A DNA stretch of 64,000 nucleotides, from NCBI RefSeq assembly GCF_003762925.1, contig NZ_RJUK01000001.1, positions 1,674,001 to 1,738,000 of the forward strand, read 5' to 3'. Position numbers and translations under genes: made by a program. This DNA comes from Marinimicrobium koreense. GTDB lineage: Bacteria; Pseudomonadota; Gammaproteobacteria; Pseudomonadales; Cellvibrionaceae. Below, piece by piece: positions 1 through 9,005 of the stretch. Positions within the stretch are counted from its first letter, which is position 1, and every line of letters begins with the position of its first letter. The notes under the pieces were generated by a model. It was not told the origin of the DNA. It saw only the letters and a program-made list of their open reading frames with translations, and ran no database searches.

Positions 1-2
1 TG

Positions 3-467
3 GTGACTGCTCTGGACATGCCGAAGGCGTCTCTGGAGCCAGAGCCGGAGCCCGAACCAGCGCCAGAACCCGAGCCTCAGCCAGAACCGGAGCCCGAGCC
101 TGAACCCGAACCGGCGGTAGTTGCCGAAGAAGAGGAAGAGGATGACGAGCCTCTACTGACCGCCGAGTCTCTGCGGGCGCAACAGCTGTATTTCTCCAAC
201 CTGATGCGCAGCATCCTGCAAAACACCAGCTACCCTCGACGCGCCCTTCAGCGCGGACAGGAAGGGGAGATTCGCGTGGCAGTGGTAATCGATCGCGCGG
301 GCGCCATCCAGAGCATGAATATGCTGGAAGAGTCGGAACACTCCCTGCTCAACCGGGAGGCCGAGCGGGCCATCCGGGAAGCAGCACCCTTCCCGGACGT
401 GCCCGAGGTCATTCGCGGAGACGTGTACGAGTTCTCGGTACCCTTTACCTTCGTGGTCCCGGAATAG
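3..467 (+). CDS. TonB-like C-terminal domain protein (5' end outside window)
   Basis: Energy-transducer-like protein cut by the window edge. The visible part opens with a Glu-Pro repeat region (about residues 12-38) and a run of acidic residues, the periplasm-spanning linker typical of TonB. A TonB C-terminal fold follows (about 75-152): YPRRALQRGQEGEIRVAVVI, then an REAAPFPDVP-like segment and a final FTFVV strand. The GTG at position 3 is only the first in-frame start codon inside the window. A TonB needs an N-terminal membrane anchor, so the real start lies upstream. TonB proteins couple the proton motive force to outer-membrane receptors, but the substrate cannot be read here. It converges on prfC with a shared terminator. 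Confidence 0.75.
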   Translation: MTALDMPKASLEPEPEPEPAPEPEPQPEPEPEPEPEPAVVAEEEEEDDEPLLTAESLRAQQLYFSNLMRSILQNTSYPRRALQRGQEGEIRVAVVIDRAGAIQSMNMLEESEHSLLNREAERAIREAAPFPDVPEVIRGDVYEFSVPFTFVVPE

Positions 468-492
468 CAGCGCCGAAACCGTTGTACCGATA

Positions 493-522
493 CGAAAACG
501 GCGCCTTAAGGCGCCGTTTTCG
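493..522. terminator. bidirectional intrinsic terminator
   Basis: A perfect 13-bp inverted repeat with a TTAA loop, GC-rich in the middle, with AAAA on the left and TTTT on the right side of the stem. It lies between the convergent TonB-like gene and prfC and can end both transcripts. Confidence 0.8.
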
Positions 523-544
523 TAATCAGAACATGATCCGTTGA

Positions 545-2128
545 TCAGTGCTCCCGTGTCGCCCGCAGATTCACCTCGGGGTAACGTTCCTCGGTCAGGG
601 ACAGGTTGACCCGGGTTGGCGCCAGATAGGTGAGGTAGCCACCCCCATCCAGGGCGAGATTGTCCGCACACTTGCGCTTGAACTCCTCGAGCTTTTTCGG
701 ATCTTCACACTCCGCCCAGCGCGCGGTCGCCACATTGACCGGCTCGTAGATGGCCTCAACCTTGTATTCGTCTTTCAGCCGGTAGGCCACCACCTCGAAC
801 TGCAGCACCCCAACGGCGCCGACCACGATATCGTTGTTATTGAGCGGGAAAAACACCTGGGTAGACCCCTCTTCCGCCAACTGCTGCAAGCCCTTCTGCA
901 ACTGCTTGGTTTTGAGCGGATCTTTCAGGCGGATGCGACGGAACAGTTCCGGGGCAAAGTGCGGGATGCCGGTAAACTTCAGCGGTTCACCCTCCGTGAA
1001 GGTATCGCCAATCTGAATCGTACCGTGGTTGTGAAGCCCGATGATATCGCCAGCAATGGCCTCATCCACCGCACTGCGGTCGCCGGCCATGAAGGTCACC
1101 GCATCGGCAATCTTCACATCCTTACCCAGGCGCACATGACGCATCTTCATGCCCTGGCGGTAGGTGCCCGAGCAGATGCGCATAAACGCAATACGGTCCC
1201 GGTGTTTCGGGTCCATGTTCGCCTGAATCTTGAACACAAAGCCTGACAGTTTTTCTTCGTTGGGCTGTACTTCCCGATCATGGGTCATGCGAGGCATGGG
1301 CTTGGGCGCCCAGTCCACAAAGTGATCCAGCATTTCGCGAACACCAAAGTTGCCCAGGGCCGTACCGAAAAACACCGGCGTCATACGTCCCGCCAGGTAT
1401 TCCTCGACATCAAAGGGCGAGGTCGCGCCGCGCACAAACTCGATCTGCTCGCGAATATCCTCGGCATCATCACCCAGCAGCTCACTGGCTTCGGCGCTGT
1501 CCAGCCCCTGAATCTGAGTGTCAGCGGGAATGGTGTGTCCCTGACCTTTCTCGTACACGTGAATAGTGTCCGTGTACAGGTTATAAACGCCCTTGAAATC
1601 AACCCCCATACCCAGCGGCCAGTTGACCGGAGCGGCGGTGATGTTCAGAACCGACTCGATTTCATCCAACAGGTCAACCGGATCCCGGGCTTCCCGGTCC
1701 AGCTTGTTCACGAAAGACAGAATCGGGGTATCGCGCAACCGGCAGACATCCATCAGTTTGATGGTTCGGTCTTCCACACCCTTGGCCCCGTCCAGCACCA
1801 TCAGCACCGAGTCCACGGCGGTGAGGGTGCGGTAGGTGTCTTCCGAGAAATCTTCGTGCCCGGGGGTATCGAGCAGGTTGACGATGCGCTCCTTGTAGGG
1901 GAACTGCATCACCGAGGAGGTCACGGAAATACCGCGCTCCTGCTCCATGGTCATCCAGTCCGACTTGGCATGGGGCCCACGCTTACCTTTGACCGAGCCG
2001 GCCTGCTGGATCGCGCTTCCGAACAGCAGCAGCTTTTCAGTGATGGTGGTTTTACCGGCGTCCGGGTGGGAAATGATGGCAAAAGTGCGCCGGCGCTGGA
2101 TTTTCTCGGCAAAGCTGCCAGATGACAT
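545..2128 (-). CDS. prfC: peptide chain release factor 3
   Basis: Class II release factor GTPase that recycles RF1/RF2 from the ribosome after peptide release. G1 is SHPDAGKT (residues 20-27), G3 is DTPGH (87-91) and G4 is NKLD (141-144). The length of 527 aa matches the family (E. coli 529). I chose the ATG at 2128. A TTG two codons earlier is in frame, but the ATG has a CGAGG-type ribosome site about 12 bases upstream and gives the usual short N-terminus before [17 protein letters not shown] separate promoter is likely, because 86 bases separate it from the regulator gene upstream. Confidence 0.97.
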   Translation of the reverse strand: MSSGSFAEKIQRRRTFAIISHPDAGKTTITEKLLLFGSAIQQAGSVKGKRGPHAKSDWMTMEQERGISVTSSVMQFPYKERIVNLLDTPGHEDFSEDTYRTLTAVDSVLMVLDGAKGVEDRTIKLMDVCRLRDTPILSFVNKLDREARDPVDLLDEIESVLNITAAPVNWPLGMGVDFKGVYNLYTDTIHVYEKGQGHTIPADTQIQGLDSAEASELLGDDAEDIREQIEFVRGATSPFDVEEYLAGRMTPVFFGTALGNFGVREMLDHFVDWAPKPMPRMTHDREVQPNEEKLSGFVFKIQANMDPKHRDRIAFMRICSGTYRQGMKMRHVRLGKDVKIADAVTFMAGDRSAVDEAIAGDIIGLHNHGTIQIGDTFTEGEPLKFTGIPHFAPELFRRIRLKDPLKTKQLQKGLQQLAEEGSTQVFFPLNNNDIVVGAVGVLQFEVVAYRLKDEYKVEAIYEPVNVATARWAECEDPKKLEEFKRKCADNLALDGGGYLTYLAPTRVNLSLTEERYPEVNLRATREH

Positions 2129-2163
2129 AGTCAATCGACCTCGGAGTTGCGCAAAAAACGCGC

Positions 2164-2192
2164 ATCATACCGGAATTCCGGACGCCTGGCAG
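2164..2192 (-). promoter_or_regulatory. possible prfC promoter
   Basis: On the minus strand, CTGCCA, 17 bases, then TATGAT, about 30 bases before the prfC start. The -10 is good and the -35 is moderate. Read by eye only. Confidence 0.35.
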
Positions 2193-2220
2193 CCGTGTAT
2201 CGCGGCCGACCGATGCCCGG

Positions 2221-2742
2221 CTAGAAAGGCGAGTGCTTTTTCAGCTTGCGCTGCAGAGTGCGCCGGTGCATACCCAGGGCCCGGGCGGTGGAGGAAATAT
2301 TGCCATCGTGCTCCAGCAGCACCCGCTGCAGATGCTCCCATTCCAGCTCGGCGGGGGTGACGTGACGGCCTGCAAGCGGCGCGGTTTGTGCCACGTCGGA
2401 GCCTCTGAGCACCTTGAGGAGCTGGGTCAGGTCCACCGGCTTGGCCAAGTAGTTGGTGGCACCGCGCTTCATCGCTTCCACAGTGGTGGCGATGCTTGCG
2501 TAACCGGTGAGCACCACCAATTCACGGGGCTGAAAGCGCTGCTTGAGTTCCGCAATCAGGTCCAGCCCGGACCGCTCGCCCAACATCAGGTCGAGCAGAA
2601 TCGCATCCAGGGGCTCGGGATCAAAGGCGAGCGCGTCCGCCGCATCGGCGCAGGCGCTGACCTCAAAGCCCTCGCGACCCAGGCGGCGAGTCATCAGGTC
2701 GCGAAACAGCGCATCATCGTCGATCAGCAACAGCCTAGTCAC
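2221..2742 (-). CDS. RegA/PrrA/RoxR-like response regulator
   Basis: Response regulator of 173 aa: a receiver domain (acidic pocket D8-D10, phospho-acceptor D51, T79, K101) joined to a Fis-type helix-turn-helix. The C-terminal stretch ALGMHRRTLQRKLKK matches the highly conserved RegA/PrrA/ActR DNA-binding end. The frame runs further upstream, but the real start is the GTG at 2742: it overlaps the end of the kinase gene by 8 bases, has AGGAG about 10 bases before it, and gives the standard TRLLLIDDD beginning. Translational coupling to the kinase is likely. RegA-family regulators control respiration and redox genes in response to quinone and electron flow. Confidence 0.92.
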   Translation of the reverse strand: MTRLLLIDDDALFRDLMTRRLGREGFEVSACADAADALAFDPEPLDAILLDLMLGERSGLDLIAELKQRFQPRELVVLTGYASIATTVEAMKRGATNYLAKPVDLTQLLKVLRGSDVAQTAPLAGRHVTPAELEWEHLQRVLLEHDGNISSTARALGMHRRTLQRKLKKHSPF

Positions 2743-3961
2743 CTTCAAAACACTCCTGAATGGGCAATTCCAACCGGGTTCGAGTGCTGCGATCGTCACC
2801 GGACCAGTACACCCGCCCGCCAAACCGCTCCAGCGTGGCGTAGCTGACCAGCGCGCCCAAGCCAAACCCGTCATCGCTGGGCAGACATTCGGCCCCCAGA
2901 CGCGCCCGCTGCTCCGGTGTCAGAGGCCGGCCGGTGTTATCGATGTCGAGTCGCCACAGACCTTCAGAACAGTAACCACTCACCCGCACCGAGCCGCCCG
3001 CATCCAGGGCATTGTTGAGCAGGCTCAGGATGGCCGGCATCAGCGTGCGATCGGCCCGCACACAATAACCGGCCAGCCCTTCCATCTCGCCCCACTCCAC
3101 CGGCTCTCCGGGACGCGTAATGCTCAACAGCTGACGGACCGACTGAATCAGTTGGTCCAGTGGCAACGCTTGCACGCGTCGCGCGCGGACATCCTCGGCA
3201 ATCAGTCGCCAATCAGCCAACAACCCCTGAATACGCGCAAGCTGCTGGCGGATCAATTGGCGTTCGGTCTCCGTCACTTGACGGTCGGCGGGCGCCAGAG
3301 CGAGCTCCACTTCCTCCAACAACAAGCCGATCGACTGCACCGGTGTGGCCATTTCGTGGGTCAACTGGGCGGCGGCGGTTCCCACCGCCAGGAGTTGCTC
3401 ATCGCGCAACTGGGTTTCCCGCAGCCGCTGCAGATCCAGATCCCGCTGATGCAGTTGCCGGCGAAGATAGAGTAAAGTCAAAGCCAGCAACAGGGCCGCG
3501 ATCACAAAACCCGCCACCATGGCCTGAAAGTGGCCGCCCATGGCGCCTTGCCCCAGGTGCGTACCGGACACCGCCATCAGTTGTACCAGCTGACCCGCAA
3601 TACTCGCGATCAACAGCAGAGCTGCCCACGGCCAGGGCAACAACAGGAAGGCCAACACCAGAGGAATCAACAGCAACGCGGCGAAGGGGTTGGTAGCACC
3701 GCCGGTGAGCCAGACCACCCCATTCCAGAGCGCAATATCGCATAACAGATGGAGACTGAGCCGCCGATGTTCAGCACGCGGCCACGGCGAGTAAGCGACG
3801 AGCTGCACCGCCAGGGCAAAGCACCACAAGCCCAGCCAGCCATCCACCGTCAGCGCGGCCCCGGACAGGACGTCTTGACCCATGGGCACCAGCAGCACGG
3901 CAATCAGCAGCCAGCGCACCCACTGAAGGTACTGCTCCGGGCTGCGCTCAGCGGGGGTCAT
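2735..3961 (-). CDS. RegB/PrrB/RoxS-like sensor histidine kinase, redox Cys absent
   Basis: Membrane histidine kinase of 408 aa. About six hydrophobic segments lie in residues 15-165. The quinone-site heptapeptide GGATNPF (87-93) is a RegB hallmark (GGxxNPF). The H-box is GTAAAQLTHEMATP with phospho-acceptor H202, followed by an ATPase domain with NNALDAG and GFGLGAL boxes. RegB proteins carry a redox-active Cys about 40 residues after the His, in a motif like DRCRDIL. Here the equivalent stretch is LARIQGLL (241-248) with Ile where Cys is expected. The kinase is encoded between a MATE exporter and its regulator, overlapping both, so the three genes probably form one transcript. Confidence 0.9.
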   Translation of the reverse strand: MTPAERSPEQYLQWVRWLLIAVLLVPMGQDVLSGAALTVDGWLGLWCFALAVQLVAYSPWPRAEHRRLSLHLLCDIALWNGVVWLTGGATNPFAALLLIPLVLAFLLLPWPWAALLLIASIAGQLVQLMAVSGTHLGQGAMGGHFQAMVAGFVIAALLLALTLLYLRRQLHQRDLDLQRLRETQLRDEQLLAVGTAAAQLTHEMATPVQSIGLLLEEVELALAPADRQVTETERQLIRQQLARIQGLLADWRLIAEDVRARRVQALPLDQLIQSVRQLLSITRPGEPVEWGEMEGLAGYCVRADRTLMPAILSLLNNALDAGGSVRVSGYCSEGLWRLDIDNTGRPLTPEQRARLGAECLPSDDGFGLGALVSYATLERFGGRVYWSGDDRSTRTRLELPIQECFEGD

Positions 3962-5345
3962 GGCCCGCCTCCACCGGCGTCAATGCGCGCTCACCGCCCT
4001 CGGACCGAACCTGCTGGACGTAGCGGCGCAGCCACTCCCAGGCCCAGAGGCCGACCAGACAGTTGGCCAGCGCCGTGGCCATAAAGATGCCTTCCAGCCC
4101 CCAGATCCACTGGCCCAGCAGCGCCAGCGGCAAAAACACGTAGGCTACCCGACCAGCGGACAGCGCCATTGCCGGCATCGGACGCCCCAGGCCGTTAAAG
4201 GCGGCATTGACCGACATCACTATGCCGTAAGCGCCGTAACTGAAAGGCACCACGGCCAGATAGAAAGCCGCCACCCGCAACACTTCTTCATGCTCACTGA
4301 ACAGGCTCGCCAGCAACCCGCCAAAAAGCCACAGAAAGACCGCGAGCAGCAGACCAAAGCCCAGGCAGAAGAGCGACAGCACCTTCACCGCTTCATTCAA
4401 CCGATGGTGTTGCCCGGCCCCGAAATTCTGCCCGAAAAACGGGCCGATAACGCCGGACAGCGCATAAAACACGATCAGCATCAGCGGCTCGATACGCATG
4501 GCCACGCCCAGCCCGGCCACCGCGTCGGTCCCGTAGCGGGCGACCATGACCGTCACCACCGCACTGGCCAGCGGGACAATCACGTTGGTGGCCATGGCGG
4601 GAACACCGACATGCACAATGGTTTTCCAGGAGCGCATAAGCGCCTGCCAGGCCACCCAGGGGTAGGTCAGCAGCCGAACCCGCACGGCGAGAATGTAAAA
4701 GGCCACCAGAAAGGTCAGCAGACGGGTAATCAAGGTAGCCAGCGCCGCGCCCTGAAGCTCCAGGGCCGGAAAGCCCCACAGCCCAAAAATCAGCAGCGGG
4801 TCCAGCGCGGCATTGAACAGCGCCGCCGCGCTCATCAGGTATCCCTGGATATGGCTCATCCCCAGAGCGCGCAGGGCCGACAGGCAGACCATGGGCACCA
4901 TCAGAAAGGGCGCGCTGATAAACCAGATGGACATGTAGTCGCGAATCAGGGGCAACAGATCGGGCGTGGCGCCCAGGAGGCTGAACAGCGGGTCCATCAA
5001 CAGCCAGCCGAGCAGGCACATGCTGGCCGATACCAGAAAGGTCAGGCTGATCGCATCGGTGGCCAGGCGGCGGGCGTAACTGGCGTCCCCTTCACCGATG
5101 GCGCGGGAGATGGCCGACGAGGAGCCCGCTCCCAGGCCGATGCCCAGGCTGGTAATGATCATCACGATCGGGAAGGTAAAGCTCATCGCCGCCAGTGGCT
5201 GGTTGCCCAACTGCGCCACGTAGAAGGTATCCACCACATTGAATGACATGGTGGCCAGCAACCCCCAGACCATGGGAATGGCCAGGGTCCGCAGCTGGCC
5301 GGCCACGGGACCTTCGGTGAGCGTTGCAGTAAGCGGTCGTGACAT
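3948..5345 (-). CDS. MATE family efflux transporter
   Basis: Multidrug and toxic compound extrusion protein of 465 aa with twelve predicted membrane segments in two MatE halves. Such proteins export cationic drugs or metabolites using Na+ or H+. The frame is open to 5465, but that extension is merely the translation of a REP-like repeat. The ATG at 5345 (MSRPLTATLTEG) gives the normal family N-terminus just before the first helix. The 3' end overlaps the start of the RegB-like kinase by 14 bases. The substrate cannot be read from sequence. Confidence 0.88.
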   Translation of the reverse strand: MSRPLTATLTEGPVAGQLRTLAIPMVWGLLATMSFNVVDTFYVAQLGNQPLAAMSFTFPIVMIITSLGIGLGAGSSSAISRAIGEGDASYARRLATDAISLTFLVSASMCLLGWLLMDPLFSLLGATPDLLPLIRDYMSIWFISAPFLMVPMVCLSALRALGMSHIQGYLMSAAALFNAALDPLLIFGLWGFPALELQGAALATLITRLLTFLVAFYILAVRVRLLTYPWVAWQALMRSWKTIVHVGVPAMATNVIVPLASAVVTVMVARYGTDAVAGLGVAMRIEPLMLIVFYALSGVIGPFFGQNFGAGQHHRLNEAVKVLSLFCLGFGLLLAVFLWLFGGLLASLFSEHEEVLRVAAFYLAVVPFSYGAYGIVMSVNAAFNGLGRPMPAMALSAGRVAYVFLPLALLGQWIWGLEGIFMATALANCLVGLWAWEWLRRYVQQVRSEGGERALTPVEAGHDPR

Positions 5346-5421
5346 AAACCCCACGGCGGCAGGCGGATTCAAAGCGGGACAGTATACCCGAATGACAAGG
5401 ACGGGCGGCACTGAAGGTACC

Positions 5422-5472
5422 CGTAGGGCGGATCGGTCCGACGCATCGGAGGGCAAAGCCCGCATCCGCCGT
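5422..5472. repeat. REP-like palindrome, long variant
   Basis: One copy of the dispersed repeat GTAGGGCGGAT...ATCCGCC, long form with an inner GGTCCGACGC segment. Ends pair as GGCGGAT/ATCCGCC. It sits upstream of the MATE gene. Confidence 0.85.
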
Positions 5473-5503
5473 CACCCAAACGACGCCTACATACGTCAAA
5501 CGC

Positions 5504-6004
5504 CTACAACTGCCGCGCCAAAATCAACGCATCCTCCCGCCCCCGGGCAGTAGGATAATAATTCGGCCGCTGCCCCAGCTCGAAAAACTGCTCCCGCTCA
5601 TAAAACGCGATTGCCGAGTGATTGGACACCCGCACCTCAAGAAACACCATACTGGCAAAGGGCTTGACCTGTGCCAGCATCAGATCCAACAGCGCCTGCC
5701 CCACGCCCTGGCGCTGTCGATTCGGCGCGACCGCAATATTGAGCAGCTCGGCATCCCCCGCGGCCCAGGTCACCACCACAAAGCCCACCAACTGCCCCCG
5801 ATGCTCGGCGAGCCAGCAGTGATGACGACCGGTCAGGCAGTCGTCATAACTGGAGCGTCGCCAGGGGTGGCTCTGAACCTGCTTCTCCAGCGCCATGACG
5901 ACCTCGATATCGGCGGACGCCAAAGGTCGAAAAGTCAGCTCAAGACCGGTGGCCGTGGTTACCCTGGAGGGCGAGGGATGGGGAGTCAGCGTCATGGAGG
6001 TCAA
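5504..6004 (-). CDS. rimI: ribosomal protein S18 alanine N-acetyltransferase
   Basis: GNAT acetyltransferase of 166 aa predicted to acetylate the N-terminal Ala of ribosomal protein S18. The acetyl-CoA motif NRQRQGVGQALL and the following FLEVRVSNHSAIAFYE segment, with the RPNYYP block near the C-terminus, are typical of RimI. Its start lies 5 bases after the holD stop, the same holD-rimI order as in E. coli, so the two are co-transcribed. The N-terminus carries about 15 extra residues before the first strand; a downstream start cannot be excluded. Confidence 0.9.
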   Translation of the reverse strand: MTSMTLTPHPSPSRVTTATGLELTFRPLASADIEVVMALEKQVQSHPWRRSSYDDCLTGRHHCWLAEHRGQLVGFVVVTWAAGDAELLNIAVAPNRQRQGVGQALLDLMLAQVKPFASMVFLEVRVSNHSAIAFYEREQFFELGQRPNYYPTARGREDALILARQL

Positions 6005-6009
6005 GGGGA

Positions 6010-6783
6010 TCAGCTCGCGGGCACGTCCATTGGCAACCAGGGCTGCACTGCCGCCCAGAGCGGCCTTTTCAGGTCCGGGTTACGCAGTATTTCCAGCAGA
6101 CTGGGCGCGACCAGCGTTGGCATGTCGAACGGCGAGAGGGGCAGCGACTGCCAGAGAACCTCATCGTATGGCTTGTCTTCCGGCAACAGGAAGCGCGCGG
6201 CCGACTCCCCCATCAGCAACAGATGGCGCACCGGCCGGTTGGTCAGCTCGGTTTCCAGCCAGGTACTCAGCTCCGCCCGGGCATCATCGGCGCTCAGACG
6301 CACCGCCTTATGGTTGACCAGCGGCCAGGGCAACACCTCTTCGCTGACCCGCTGCGCATCGTGGGGCGCCAGCGCCTGCAGCAGATTGCGCAGCAACCGG
6401 TCCGTGGGCATGGCCGCGCGGGGCTGGCGGGCATCCACCACCAAAATTGGCAGGGGCGAGCGCCAGATACTGAGGGTAAAGGGCTCGATGCGCTCGGCGG
6501 GCGGCTCCGCCGCGGCCACCCTCTCCGGCTCCGGCGGCGCTTCCCGCCGCGTCGGTTTGGCCGGTTCGCGCATATCATTCAGGAAATCCGCCACCGGACG
6601 CGGTGTCTCAGCGGGCGCCCGCTCAGTTGCAGGCTCCCGAGCCACCGCAGGCGCCGCCGACGGCGGCTCAACCACAGGGAGCTCGCAGGCGGTGGGCATT
6701 GGCGCATAAGGCATCAGCCAGCGCGGAACATACTGCTCCATGCCCAGGGCGTCCAGATAAGCCTGTCGCTGATATTCATTCAT
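6010..6783 (-). CDS. holD: DNA polymerase III psi subunit-like protein
   Basis: Protein of 257 aa. The N-terminal YLDALGMEQYVPRW recalls the chi-binding N-terminus of E. coli HolD. The C-terminal half follows HolD in order: a LVVDARQP strand, a helix with LLRNLLQAL, and the final APSLLEILRNPDLKRPLW, close to the HolD end. A long Pro/Ala-rich, probably disordered insert (about residues 35-110) makes it roughly twice the length of the E. coli protein. Position immediately before rimI supports the call. I chose the ATG at 6783 over an upstream one at 6813 because the family starts directly at this helix. Psi links the clamp loader to chi and SSB. Confidence 0.75.
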   Translation of the reverse strand: MNEYQRQAYLDALGMEQYVPRWLMPYAPMPTACELPVVEPPSAAPAVAREPATERAPAETPRPVADFLNDMREPAKPTRREAPPEPERVAAAEPPAERIEPFTLSIWRSPLPILVVDARQPRAAMPTDRLLRNLLQALAPHDAQRVSEEVLPWPLVNHKAVRLSADDARAELSTWLETELTNRPVRHLLLMGESAARFLLPEDKPYDEVLWQSLPLSPFDMPTLVAPSLLEILRNPDLKRPLWAAVQPWLPMDVPAS

Positions 6784-6854
6784 AAAAAAGGTCACAGTGC
6801 CCAACCAGATCAATCCACCATTCTAGCAAACATCACCCACAATGTCGGGCTGGT

Positions 6855-6942
6855 TACGGCGGATGCGCTTCGCTTATCCGCCCTACGCAAACCACGGCGG
6901 ATCGCGTAGGGCGGATAAGGGCGAAGCCCGCATCCGCCGTAA
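6855..6942. repeat. REP-like palindromes, inverted pair
   Basis: Two short-form copies facing each other: one reading leftward (6855-6888) and one rightward (6904-6942), both built on GTAGGGCGGATAAG...ATCCGCC. They lie between the divergent holD and cysQ genes. Confidence 0.85.
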
Positions 6943-7048
6943 ACCAACGTGCCCCCCAAAAACCACCCCTACTCGGCCCCCACCCCACTTTTCGGTATAC
7001 TCCACCCACACGTTCGGCACCCACTCTCTCAAGGAGCTTTACCCAAAG

Positions 7049-7819
7049 ATGCCAACCATCCCCTATTCCGACATCATCCAGGCCGCCCAAGCCGCCGGCG
7101 ACGCCATCATGACCGTCTACCAGAAGGACTTCGAGGTCTATCAAAAGAACGATGACAGCCCCCTCACCGAAGCGGACCTGGCGGCCCACCGCGTCATCGT
7201 CGACGCCCTGCAGCGCCTGACACCAGACCTGCCCATTCTGTCCGAAGAAAGCGAAAATGCCCCTTGGGACGAACGCAAAACCTGGGACCGCTATTGGCTG
7301 GTGGACCCCCTGGACGGCACCAAGGAATTCGTGAAGAAAAACGACGAATTCACCGTCAACATTGCCCTGATCGAGCACGGCGAACCCACCTGGGGCGTGG
7401 TGGACGCGCCGGCACTGGGCTGTACCTACCACGGCGGAACCGCGACTCAAGGCGCCTGGAAATCCGTGAACGGACAGGACACACCAATCACCGTCAGTAA
7501 AGCACCCGAAAGCAACGCCGGCTGGCGCATCGTGGGCAGCCGCTCGCACCAGAGCGACGCCTTCAAGGCCTTTCTTGACGACTTCGACGCCCCGGAAATC
7601 AAAAGCATGGGCAGCTCCCTGAAAATCTGCCTGATCGCCGAGGGCGAGGCCGACCTCTACCCCCGCCTGGGACCCACCAGCGAGTGGGACACCGGCGCCG
7701 CCCACGCGGTACTGCTCGGCGCTGGCGGACAGCTGAACGTCGCCGAAAGCGGCGAACCGCTGCGCTACAACCAGGAAGAGTCGGTACTGAACCCCTTCTT
7801 CATTGCCCGAGGCGCCTGA
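7049..7819 (+). CDS. cysQ: 3'(2'),5'-bisphosphate nucleotidase CysQ
   Basis: Inositol-monophosphatase-fold phosphatase of 256 aa that removes the 3' phosphate from PAP, the by-product of sulfate assimilation. Metal-binding residues are seen in SEESE (E66/E67) and DPLDGT (86-91), with the C-terminal WDTGAAHAVL box. The frame is open further upstream through a repeat, but the ATG at 7049 has AAGGAG 12 bases before it. A TATACT box lies at 6996-7001 without a clear -35. The next gene starts four bases after the stop. A cysE gene lies far off in the same window. Confidence 0.93.
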   Translation: MPTIPYSDIIQAAQAAGDAIMTVYQKDFEVYQKNDDSPLTEADLAAHRVIVDALQRLTPDLPILSEESENAPWDERKTWDRYWLVDPLDGTKEFVKKNDEFTVNIALIEHGEPTWGVVDAPALGCTYHGGTATQGAWKSVNGQDTPITVSKAPESNAGWRIVGSRSHQSDAFKAFLDDFDAPEIKSMGSSLKICLIAEGEADLYPRLGPTSEWDTGAAHAVLLGAGGQLNVAESGEPLRYNQEESVLNPFFIARGA

Positions 7820-7823
7820 TGCT

Positions 7824-8387
7824 GTGAGCGATCACCAAACCGAGCGGGAGAAAATGCTGACGGGGGCGCTGTACGACCCCATGGATGCCGAACTCTGCGC
7901 CGCCCGTCGCCGGGCGCGTCTGCTGTTCGAAAGCCTCAATGCCAGCCGGGATAACGAAGTGAGAAAGCGTCGCCAGCTACTGCGCGAGCTGATTCCCGAC
8001 GGCGGCGATACCGTCTGGATGCAGCCGCCCTTCTATTGCGACTACGGCGACAACATCCACCTGGGTGAAAAGGTGTTCTTCAACTTCAACTGCGTGGTGC
8101 TCGACGTGGCGGATGTCTACATCGGCGCCCGCACCCTGTTCGGCCCCGCCGCCCAGGTGTACACCGCCACCCACCCAATGAATGCCCAAGAGCGCGCCTC
8201 GGGGCTGGAGTCCGGCAAACCGATCACCATCGGCGAAGACGTCTGGATCGGTGGCGGCGCCATCATCTGCCCCGGCGTCACCATCGGTGACCGCTCCGTC
8301 ATCGGCGCCGGCTCCGTGGTCACCAAAGACATCCCCGCCGACCACGTCGCCGCTGGCAACCCCGCCCGCATCATCCGCCCAATCTAA
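7824..8387 (+). CDS. maltose/galactoside O-acetyltransferase-like protein
   Basis: Left-handed beta-helix acetyltransferase of 187 aa, in the Maa/LacA/NodL group. The N-terminal EKMLTGALYDPMDAEL block is the Maac domain that covers the acceptor site. Hexapeptide repeats follow, including IGEDVWIGGGAIICPGVTIG and the catalytic-His region YTATHP. The GTG at 7824 gives a start that matches the E. coli Maa N-terminus; a TTG at 7803 is possible but would overlap cysQ. It is probably co-transcribed with cysQ. The acceptor sugar is unknown. Confidence 0.88.
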   Translation: MSDHQTEREKMLTGALYDPMDAELCAARRRARLLFESLNASRDNEVRKRRQLLRELIPDGGDTVWMQPPFYCDYGDNIHLGEKVFFNFNCVVLDVADVYIGARTLFGPAAQVYTATHPMNAQERASGLESGKPITIGEDVWIGGGAIICPGVTIGDRSVIGAGSVVTKDIPADHVAAGNPARIIRPI

Positions 8388-8410
8388 AACTCAGCTCCCC
8401 ATAAGGTCCG

Positions 8411-8459
8411 CGTAGGGCGGATCGGTCCGACGTTTCGGAGCGAAGCGCATCCGCCGTAA
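8411..8459. repeat. REP-like palindrome, long variant
   Basis: Single long-form copy just after the O-acetyltransferase gene. The rest of the 228-base gap up to the MNT gene holds no clear signal. Confidence 0.85.
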
Positions 8460-8615
8460 CTGCACGAAACGCTGCCCCACCCACTGCGATAACAAAACCC
8501 CAACCAAGACGAACGCAAGCCGCGCTAATAACGCACGATATCCACCCAACTTGCCGCCCGCCACTCCGCCCCGTAGAATCAAACCATAACCTCATGAACC
8601 AGACCCGCAACGGCT

Positions 8616-9005
8616 ATGACAAACAATGACCTTGATCGCTTGAGCGCCCACCTAGCTAACCGTTTCCCGGAGCTGGAAATTTGTGCGCTTATCGGCAGCC
8701 GGGCCAGAGGAGACGCCCACCCCGACAGCGACTGGGATTTTGCCATCCAGTGGGTCAAAGCGCCGAACGATACATGGAGCACGCTCACCCAAACGGAAAC
8801 ATTACGACTGGATCTCGCCAACTGGCTGTCAGTCCCGGCAGAAGCCATCGATCTGGTGGAGCTACCGACGGCGGGACTGGCCATGAGAGCGGCGGTTGCT
8901 GAAGAAGGGCTCCCGCTGATAACCCGGCTTCCCTGGTTTCATTTTTTAAGCCGAACCTGGCGCGATCTGGAAGAACACTACTGGAACGATGTCTATGCAG
9001 CTTGA
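8616..9005 (+). CDS. mntA: MNT-type nucleotidyltransferase antitoxin
   Basis: Minimal nucleotidyltransferase of 129 aa. The family signature GSx10DxD is complete: G27-S28, then D39 and D41. MntA antitoxins neutralise their partner HepT by adding AMP to a tyrosine. The gene overlaps the HEPN gene by 17 bases, so the two are translated together. Its C-terminus has a helical extension after the catalytic fold (FHFLSRTWRDLEEHYWNDV). A housekeeping role is unlikely given its size and its partner. Confidence 0.9.
   Translation: MTNNDLDRLSAHLANRFPELEICALIGSRARGDAHPDSDWDFAIQWVKAPNDTWSTLTQTETLRLDLANWLSVPAEAIDLVELPTAGLAMRAAVAEEGLPLITRLPWFHFLSRTWRDLEEHYWNDVYAA

Noticed and set aside
3960-5246. Open frame of 428 codons opposite the MATE gene
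   Set aside because: Gln/His-rich translation without domains, fully antisense to a clear transporter.
5346-5465. N-terminal extension of the MATE protein
   Set aside because: It is the translation of a REP-like repeat and lacks a ribosome site.
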